From: Euglena gracilis
Lineage: Eukaryota; Euglenida; Euglenophyceae; Euglenales
DNA: 64,000 bases
Direction of reading: 5' to 3'
Assembly (NCBI GenBank): GCA_039621445.1
Contig: CP154956.1
Location: 64,310,257-64,374,256, forward strand
Part shown: positions 21,501 to 64,000 of the stretch, in pieces
Layout: each line of letters opens with the position of its first letter
Position numbering within the stretch: the stretch's first letter is position 1
Notes under the pieces: generated by a model
The model's database searches: none
The model's input: the letters and a program-made list of their open reading frames with translations, nothing else
What the model was told of the DNA's origin: nothing
Translations under genes and position numbers: made by a program

Positions 21501-22336
21501 GACAAAAAAGTTTGAAGAAAGCCAAAAACCCGCCATTTTGCCAAAATCGTTAAAAATGCGAAAAAAAAAGTGGTGCCTGCCTTGTGAACCATTCCAAGGA
21601 TGGCCAGGACTCATTGCACTTTCCATTTAAAATTAATGCAGAATGAGGGAGGAAAGAAAAATTTGTGCAAAAACTGAGGACATAGATTCCCTGGAACAGG
21701 ACCCTCCCTCCACGTGTGCAGGTGTGCACACAACCCCCCCCCCACCTATAAGCCTGGGGAGGTTATAGGATCCGGTTTGGTTGTCAGCTCGAGGGGGGGG
21801 ATTATAGGTTGGGGGGGGTTATAGGTCCCGGTTTGGTTGTCCAGCCAAGAACCGTTGAACTTTGACCACGCGGCCCACATCTAATGACCCCTGTCCATGT
21901 GCAAGATGAGGGGGAAGAAGAAAAAACAAAAGCAAGGATCCTTGGATTGCTTCCTGCATTGAGCAGAAGCATTTCTCACCTTGGCAACGTGCCATTTCGA
22001 GTGAGGTGCGGATTCTCTTTTTCTGCTCTCCAGTTCATGGCTGGCCTTGCGGGGGGTTATAGGTTCCGGTTTGGTGGTCGGGTCCAGGGGGGGGGTTATG
22101 GGATGGGGGGGTTTAACACACCAAATCCTGCCGGTGCCCCCCCGCAACCCACACAAGACAACACACAACACACAACACACAACACAAAACACACACACAC
22201 ACACACACCTTGAAGGGCTTGCATTGTGGTGGCGGAGGAGCAGGAGGAGCAAGACGGGGAGGGCGGTGAATGCCACCACAGCGGCCAGGGTGAGGCGGCC
22301 CAGCGCACCGCGCCGCCGGCCGGGGGAGGGCGGCAT
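11578..22336 (-). CDS. Purple acid phosphatase, small ACP5/TRAP-like type (multi-exon)
   Basis: Binuclear metallophosphoesterase that hydrolyses phosphomonoesters, probably in the secretory route. Exons in transcript order: 22209-22336 (tentative signal/anchor exon), 20769-20825, 20237-20289, 20103-20159, 19044-19098, 17421-about 17522, 16917-17012, 16643-16706, 15758-15848, 15562-15670, 13776-13840, 13393-13445, 11578-11681 (TGA). Metal-site motifs appear in family order: GDWGG, GDNFYDDG, GNHDHRGN, VNHNPVYSGG and SGDDHALQ. The last should read GH-x-H; here the first histidine is aspartate. Linking segments also fit (SGWRMPDRCYSETM, LPWLEERLRASRATWKF, VLRRYGVHAVFSG, GVAYFVSGAGGG, NGKVLHTHV). 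Most introns are GT-AG. Those after 20769, 20237 and 13776 are nonconventional, with CAGGCTTT/AAAGCCTG and CAGGGCGG/CCGCCCTG stems. Transcribed toward PPOX. Confidence 0.9.
12534..13172. mobile_element. Inverted-repeat element with C-tract ends
   Basis: Starts TAAACCCCCCCCCATTTAAA and ends with its inverse, TTTAAATGGGGGGGTTTA; both are followed inward by CCGAC units. The interior is a degenerate tandem array around CACCCAAAATTAGGCATTTG. TA bounds both ends. Confidence 0.7.
13393..13445 (-). CDS. Acid phosphatase exon, small
   Basis: FHNAVAIDQTVFVQQHV between a nonconventional acceptor (CTGGGGCC) and a conventional GTGTGG donor. The stem CAGGGCGG/CCGCCCTG is eight perfect pairs, the main reason to accept it. 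Confidence 0.72.
13776..13840 (-). CDS. Acid phosphatase exon: SGAGG
   Basis: VLEAEGVAYFVSGAGGGRER G, the strand that follows the GHxH loop in this family. Conventional acceptor CACAG; nonconventional donor GGACAG. Confidence 0.87.
15466..15554. repeat. (CA)n(GA)n compound microsatellite
   Basis: (CA) units run into (GA) units directly after the phosphatase exon 15562-15670 (downstream in transcript sense). Confidence 0.97.
15562..15670 (-). CDS. Acid phosphatase exon: altered GHxH motif
   Basis: FGRWAQRTKDLQRRVLPVLR then RYGVHAVFSGDDHALQ. The family motif SGHxH reads SGDDH here, one base away from histidine (GAC for CAC). Conventional borders GGCAG and CAG/GTGTCA; a (GA)n(CA)n tract follows. 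Confidence 0.9.
15758..15848 (-). CDS. Acid phosphatase exon: HNPVYSGG metal motif
   Basis: RLRASRATWKFLVNHNPVYS followed by GGACHGATTG. The histidine of NHNPVYS corresponds to the VGHYPVYS ligand of the family. Conventional borders CCCAG and GTGTGG. Confidence 0.9.
16643..16706 (-). CDS. Acid phosphatase exon
   Basis: FIVLNSYDGKRKLDVQLPWL E, the strand after the GNHD block and the start of the WLEE helix. Conventional CTCCAG acceptor and GTGACT donor. Confidence 0.83.
16917..17012 (-). CDS. Acid phosphatase exon
   Basis: Thirty-two codons, ILYSSMPNNSGWRMPDRCYS then ETMRVEAGVSSE. It joins after TAQ as in animal and plant homologs (AQI-Y). Conventional GCAG acceptor and GTGTAC donor. Confidence 0.83.
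17421..17522 (-). CDS. Acid phosphatase exon: GNHDH metal motif
   Basis: TIRTFHALFNRPGLRVPFYS followed by SLGNHDHRGNVTAQ. The asparagine of GNHD is a metal ligand. The donor CAG/GTTTGG is conventional. The 5' border is approximate; an in-frame TGA lies just upstream. Confidence 0.82.
18244..18716. mobile_element. Probable hAT-type MITE, 473 bp
   Basis: Termini CAGGGGTTTTCTTTCTTAAG and TTAAAGAAAATCTCTG. Flanks ATCCTGAG and GTCATGAG match at 6 of 8, so it is an older or less certain copy. Confidence 0.6.
19044..19098 (-). CDS. Acid phosphatase exon: GDNFY metal motif
   Basis: STGDNFYDDGVASVEDRQW. Aspartate and tyrosine of GDNFY bridge and bind the metals; the tyrosine gives purple acid phosphatases their colour. 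The acceptor is CACAG. The 3' border is not certain: CAATGG occurs at both ends of the following intron. Confidence 0.8.
20103..20159 (-). CDS. Acid phosphatase exon
   Basis: TAEMERYAVNHGGASFIL, ending with a conventional CAG/GTGTGT donor in phase 2. It joins to STGDNFYDDG with the usual spacing (SFIL-STGDNFY). Confidence 0.85.
20237..20289 (-). CDS. Acid phosphatase exon: GDWGG metal motif
   Basis: It encodes LFFTIGDWGGVTRVSKAI. The aspartate of GDWGG is the first metal ligand. Acceptor CTGGCTCG and donor CCCCAG are nonconventional; the join to the next exon gives SKAI-TAEMERY. Confidence 0.88.
20769..20825 (-). CDS. Acid phosphatase exon, N-terminal
   Basis: Nineteen codons (APEPTALGLGRRAAGTSGL) between a conventional CGCAG acceptor and a nonconventional donor, CCCCAG. 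The donor pairs CAGGCTTT with AAAGCCTG before 20289, an eight-base perfect stem, and joins in frame to LFFTIGDWGG. Confidence 0.7.
21731..22116. mobile_element. Inverted-repeat element with C-tract ends
   Basis: Left AACCCCCCCCCCACCTATAA, right TTATGGGATGGGGGGGTTTAA. The interior repeats TTATAGGTCCCGGTTTGGTTG. Confidence 0.55.
22209..22336 (-). CDS. Probable first exon of the acid phosphatase: signal anchor
   Basis: ATG at 22336 opens MPPSPGRRRGALGRL followed by a 20-residue hydrophobic stretch (TLAAVVAFTALPVLLLLLLR), a signal peptide or signal anchor with a basic N-flank. A GTGTGTG donor follows at 22208. Its exon ends in phase 2 while the next recognised exon (20769-20825) starts in phase 0, so a small exon is missing or a border is misplaced. 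Position between two genes on the same strand makes it the likely start of the phosphatase. Confidence 0.55.
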
Positions 22337-22820
22337 CGTTGCCGTGTCCCTCGGCAGTGACCTGGAGGGGGGGGGGGGGGGCGGGTGGCGGTGGGAGGAT
22401 GCCCCGGCGGAGGCTCCTTGCGAGCATCCTGGAAAGTCGTCCGAGGATGTTGTCAACCCCCCGCGAGGGGGAGGGAGGGGCTGAAACAGGCTGGCTCGAG
22501 CATCCTTCTGCGTGGGGCAGGTTTCGGCACCGTCACACAGGGCCCTGACCAGTGCGACGTGGCTCCACCGGAACTGCATTGGAGGTCTCAATTGAGAACA
22601 AACCCCTGAACCATGTTCAGACGTGCACCCTATTTGGCCAATAACCATTGCCCAAATGCCCAAATGCCCAACCGTGGTTTTAGACCCAACCACGGTTGGG
22701 CATATTAATGGCTATTGCCCAAATAGGATGTAGTCGCCTTTGCAGGGACCTTGCCTTGCCAGCCTGGGGCTGTGCTACAGGCTGCCAAGCCACCAGAAGG
22801 CGCTGCCAGGCCACATGGCA

Positions 22821-22866
<46 letters not shown>

Positions 22867-23188
22867 CATTCACACATGGAAAAAAATCTTCACAGCACAA
22901 ATCACATTTGATCCTTGAAACCTTGCAAAAATTTTGCCTTAAAAATGATGCCGGCATTGACCTTGTGAGGGTACTGGAAAGAAAAGTCATCCTTGAGCTC
23001 CGAAGGCAGTCACCGCCATCGGCGTGTCGTGCACCGTCCGCCACTGCCATCGGCAGTTCCACTCCATCATCAAGCTCGCCACCGCCTGTGGCCCACAGAT
23101 GCAGTTCGTGACCGTAAAAGCGCTGGGGCAGAGGTCGCGGCTGGTGTGTGTGTGCGGCCCGCCCCTGTCCCCTGCCGCCCGGCGGGGG
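22337..23188. other. Spacer between the phosphatase and coiled-coil genes
   Basis: It contains a (CA)n tract at 22812-22862. A GC-rich block at 22995-23150 is open on both strands; no domain could be recognised in it. Confidence 0.5.
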
Positions 23189-46616
<23,428 letters not shown>

Positions 46617-47242
46617 CCCCGCCGGTCCCGCCTCAGCACCGGTCGGTGGCTGTGGAAACAGGGAAGCTACACTTGTGTAGATACAGACAGATGTGAATGA
46701 GTACAAATTCAAAAATGGAATTTGAAATTCTCATCTGTAGTGGTCAGGCTTCTGCTTGAGACCCCGGGGGGAGGGGGGGTCCTTCTCCTGGCGCGGGACC
46801 CCCCCCCCCGCTGGCAGGGACCCAAAAAACGGGTCGCTCAGGGCACTGTTCGCCGAACCACACCTGGGCCTCTGCCCTGGGACCCCCCGGGGTAGACCCC
46901 CCCCCGCTTGCCATCAGAGCAAGAAACATCGATCAGTTTTAATAAATCATTCGCAGTGGGCCAAGGAAGTGAATTTTCTTTTGACCAGATGGCCCCTTCG
47001 CAGTGTGGATGAATGCCCCCTTGGGCAACGGCCCCCCACCTCCCAACTCGCTTCCCTGAACTCGTAAGCAGCACACTCGCGGACTGCAACACTCGTTCGT
47101 TGGGTCGGGGGGGGGGGCACTGCTGGCCCCGCTGAGAGTGCGCGTGAGACAGTTCCAAGGGGTGGCCTGTTTTGTCAGCGAGGGTTGCGTGCTGTGGCCG
47201 GTGCGAGGCCGGCAGCGCAGTGTGGGGCGGGGGACAGGGAAG
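46617..47242. other. Spacer between the coiled-coil and helical-repeat genes
   Basis: It contains G/C tracts and no recognisable exon. The helical-repeat gene stops at 47243 and the coiled-coil gene starts at 46616, both on the minus strand, about 0.6 kb apart. Confidence 0.5.
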
Positions 47243-60339
<13,097 letters not shown>

Positions 60340-63300
60340 CTGGGGCGAGGGCGCCGGACAGCGTTGTGTTCCGGGGTGGTGGGGTTTGACAGCGTCGGGG
60401 GGGGTGTGGTGCAGGGCTTGTTTTAAAGGCGACTTTAAAACCCTTAAAAATCCTTGAAAATTTGATTTTTTTGGGCCAAAATGGTGGAGTTTGCTGCAAC
60501 CGACCCAAAATGAAGTCACAAATCTCGAAAAACACAAGCCCACTCCAGGAAGAAAAGTGATTTCTGGTATCCTTGGAGCATTGTCTATCCCAGGATATGA
60601 GGTGAGGGTATTGGGTGGGTGGTCTGGACCGGGAGGTGGGTCGGACCACCCCCCCTCCCCCTGTGCAAAAAAATTCTTCCGCTGCGAAGCGTCGGAAAAT
60701 TTTTGGGCCTTGAGAAAGGTCCCAAAAATCGCGATTTGCACACATTTTTTTTGAAATATCGGTCACAACCAGGGCGGTCCTTACGCAAAAAAAAATCCTG
60801 TCCCCATACACTTCAACCAAAAAAATAAGGAAAAGGGGATTTTGGCCAGGGAAAATTTTTTGAAAAATGAACCCAAAATACATGGTTCTTTGAGGGAAAC
60901 TCACATTTTTTCCCAAAAAAATCTTCAAAATGTTAGGGTTGAAAATTGTTAGTTTTTAGGAGGGCGGTCAAAAAAATGCAGGTCTAAAAAATGGGACCAA
61001 ATTTTGGAACATTCAAATTTTACTGACATTTTTTCCCTTGGAAATTTTTTTGGATTTTCAGTGGTCTTTTTTTTTGCTTCCAAAATCTCTCAAAGTCAAA
61101 ATTTTGAGAAATGTTGAAATTTTGGAAGGTGTGAAAAAAATGGGGTTTGGGGGGTTTTGGGCAACATTTTGGGCAGCATTTTCACCAATTTCGAGAAAAA
61201 GGGGGATTTGGGCTGAGGATTTTTTGTATTTTTTTTTTTGAAAAAATGAACCCAAAATACCGGGGGGGGGGGAAATTGGGGCTAGATAAAATCAGAACCG
61301 ACAAAATTGGAAGCCGAAAAAATTGGTGCCAAACCTGAAAACGGCCCGGAAAAAATTGGCAGGATTTTTTTATGTGAAAATGTCCAGTTATGGCAAGAGT
61401 TCTTCCATGGCAACCAAAAATTGGGGGAAAATGGCAAAAAATTGGCAGGATTTTCAAAAAAGGGCCGGAAAAAATTGGCAGGATTTCCGTACGCCAATTT
61501 TTTTGGCCTCCAATCCCCCCCCTGGTACAGGATTTTTTGATGGAAAACCACAATTTTTTAACAAAAAGTTTTTAGGAGGGGGGTGGAAAATAACGAAGCT
61601 CAAAAAAAGTGGACCAAATTTTGGCACAGTAGAAATTTTACTGACATTTTTTCTCTTGGAATTTTTTTTGGATTTTCAGTGGCTTTTTTCGCTTCAAAAA
61701 ACTCTCAAAACTAAATTTGTGAGAAAATGTTGAATTTTTGGAAGGTGTGAAAAAATGGGGGGTTGAGGGTTTTTTTTTGGGGGGACCTCCCATATGGGTC
61801 CCAAAATGGGTCAAAAAAAAAAATACCGGGCGCCGAAGGCGCCAGAAAATTTTTTTGGGTCCAATTTTTCGGGTTTCTGTGTATGGGGGGGGGGCGATCC
61901 TTAAGGGGCGGTCCTTAACTAAAAAAAAAAATCCCGCCCCTTATGGACCGCCCTGGTCACAACGTACACCAAAATTTTCATATTTTCTGGCGCTTTGAGC
62001 TGAAAATTTTTTGGGGGTTCCCGGGGGGGGTTCCCGGAACCCCCCCCCCCCTCGGTCCAAGGGGGGGGGTCTGATCCCCCTCCCCCCGCAAAACCACCGC
62101 TCACTTAATACCCTGGTCTATCCACCCAAAACTTGAAAAAATGCATTTTGAGAAAAATAAAAATAGTGCCAAAAAGAATTTGAGAAAGGCGATTTCCATC
62201 CCATGTTCATTCCCAGAGAACAGGGGAAAAAGGCTCTTTGGGAACCACCTGGAAAAAAAACAAGAATTGAAGAAATCGGAAAAAAAAAACCCAAAATACC
62301 TTAAAAACCTTCATTGGAAAAAAAAGAAAAAAAAAAAAACACTTAAAAGACGTGAAAAAGAAAAACCACCAAAGATCCGCCTTAAAACCTTCACTGTTTA
62401 AAAACAAAACATAGTGCCAAGGTGGCTGGTGTTGAATAGCTGCCTCTCGGTGCAGTCACTCAATAGAGGCACACTAATTAAAAAGAAAAATAAGTGCCGG
62501 AGCTGTGTTGCGGAGTGCCCGGGTCACTGCTCCGCAGCAACGCGGCCCCGAGAGGGACTCCGAGCAGGTCTGGCCAACGCCCTCTGCGGGGGTTACCCCA
62601 CAGCGGGGATTGGTCTGGCTGGGCAGGGCAAAGACTTGCTTGGGCGGCATCATCAGGGAAGCAAGCGGACACGGGTCAACGCGGAGGGAAACCACGGGGG
62701 GGGGGCAACCCACACGCACGCACAAACCTCCAAGGTCCCTTTTCATTCTCGGCGGCCACTTCCCAGGTTTCGGAATGTCCTTGAAAACCGGAGTCTGCAC
62801 GTGAAGTTTGAGGGCAGTGAGTAACCCGTAATGGATGGATGTTGTGCATGTAAGTTCAAATGTCTGTGCCATTGCAGATTGATGGGGCTATGAAGGTTTT
62901 TTTTGTGACACTCGCACTTGAAGTCCTCATTAAATTCTCATTTGTTTGATGCATTTCATTTGACAAAATCTGAGTTGTGTTTTTGGGTCCTGTTTTTCAA
63001 TGGTTCCTGGTCTCCCCTGTTGCATTTCCCCCACACAGGCATTTTTTCCAGTCAAAAGCAAGATTTTTCTTGTGCACTCTTTGTCAAGTGCATATTTCGC
63101 CCCCCCCCCCCACAGATTTCTTTGGTTAGTTGGTGGTATTGGTGAGGGTTCCAATCATGGGCTCTGCATTTTGCCCTTGTCAGGCCATGCCTTGTTCGCC
63201 CGCGAACAAGGTCTGGTCTCACAAGACCTTTGTTATTCACCCTCCGGGGGGGGGGGATTCGGCCTGGCACATTGCTCTGGCTGACGGTCGGTCATTTTGG

Positions 63301-64000
63301 CATGCCATTCCTTGGGGAGGGGGTGCTCCCCCCAACTGCCCGCCCCTCCTCCTATATATATATATATATAGACAGAAACCGATGCCCTCAGATGAACATA
63401 CTCTGTACGTACACTTTTCCACGGCCAGCAAAGCCCTGGCTCGGTGGCAGGCAGCCGAGGGATAACGCCCACAGCGCGGCCATTCCCAACGCCCATCCGC
63501 ACCTCCGCCACACTACTTGGGCCCGCAGCCGTCACCTGTAGGGCGGCCGAACGCCTTCGCCTGCCATACGGCACGGGCCTCATCCCACCACACCAATGTG
63601 GTGGGTCCCTCTGTCTGTACACGCTGACCTGTCCTGACCTGTCTCCGACCTTTGTACTTGCTGACTTGTCTGAAAACAGTTTCGCGGGGGGGGGGGTTGT
63701 TACCCTTTAGAAAAGCCATAAAAAAAATTCGGCTCCTCGCGCCAGGTGAGATTTTGATGTTTTGAATTTTTGCCAGAAGCCATTTTTGAACTTGTTTGAA
63801 ATCCATCATTGCCGCAATGCAACAATCAGCAGTGCCACGATGCAAACACCAAAACGTCGAGGACAATTTCCCGGGCGGGTCTGGGTGAGCAGAAAAAAAG
63901 TTGATATTTTCGACCCTCGGTGACAAAAAAATCCGAAAAAGCATTTTCTTTTCACCAATTTTCAACAGGAAGCCTGAAAAAATGCCCGCAATTTTCTTCA
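60340..64000. other. Right end of the window, no firm gene
   Basis: It holds the 1.19-kb CAGGG element (60770-61955) and G/C tracts. GC-rich blocks at 62510-62700 and 63420-63620 could be further exons, but no repeat unit or family motif was recognised in them. Confidence 0.45.
60770..61955. mobile_element. hAT-type nonautonomous element, 1.19 kb
   Basis: Termini CAGGGCGGTCCTTA and TATGGACCGCCCTG are inverted. GTCACAAC flanks both sides exactly (60762-60769 and 61956-61963), an 8-bp target duplication. A second inner copy of the terminal motif lies at 61908-61918. No transposase was found inside. Confidence 0.85.

Overview
The window is nuclear DNA of a photosynthetic euglenid. Two things point there. 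First, it carries a split gene for a plastid-type protoporphyrinogen IX oxidase (HemY/PPOX), an enzyme of heme and chlorophyll synthesis. Second, most PPOX introns are not GT-AG introns. They match the pattern known for euglenid nonconventional introns: CAG at intron positions +4 to +6 pairs with CTG at -8 to -6, inside a longer stem that joins the two intron ends. Splicing at those stems restores the reading frame and the family-conserved protein sequence. Ordinary GT-AG introns, often with a GTGTG[C/T/G] donor, are mixed into the same genes.

Layout. 554-8606 (+): PPOX, with a 5' leader exon and 11 coding exons spliced to 584 codons plus stop. 8607-11577: gap between convergent genes, rich in dispersed repeats. 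22336-11578 (-): a secreted or membrane-anchored purple acid phosphatase of the small, ACP5/TRAP-like type, about 12-13 exons. 46616-23189 (-): a coiled-coil protein in about 25 small exons. 60339-47243 (-): at least 16 exons of an alanine/leucine-rich alpha-helical repeat protein resembling FAST-kinase-like or OPR-type organelle RNA-binding proteins; its 5' end may lie further right or outside the window. The three minus-strand genes run head to tail, and PPOX converges on them.

Exons are short (about 39-240 nt), GC-rich and few. Almost all the rest is intron, filled with (CA)n, (CAA)n, poly-A and G/C tracts and with families of small inverted-repeat elements. At least seven copies of one family have CAGG-type inverted termini and 7-8/8-matching 8-bp target duplications, as expected for hAT-type MITEs. 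A second family has C-tract termini (TAAACCCCC type). 

The genes do not form a pathway. PPOX acts in the plastid, the phosphatase in the secretory route, the helical-repeat protein probably in an organelle, and the coiled-coil protein is a structural unknown. Exon limits marked approximate could not be fixed from splice signals and reading frame together. No tRNA, rRNA, CRISPR array or prokaryotic operon was found.
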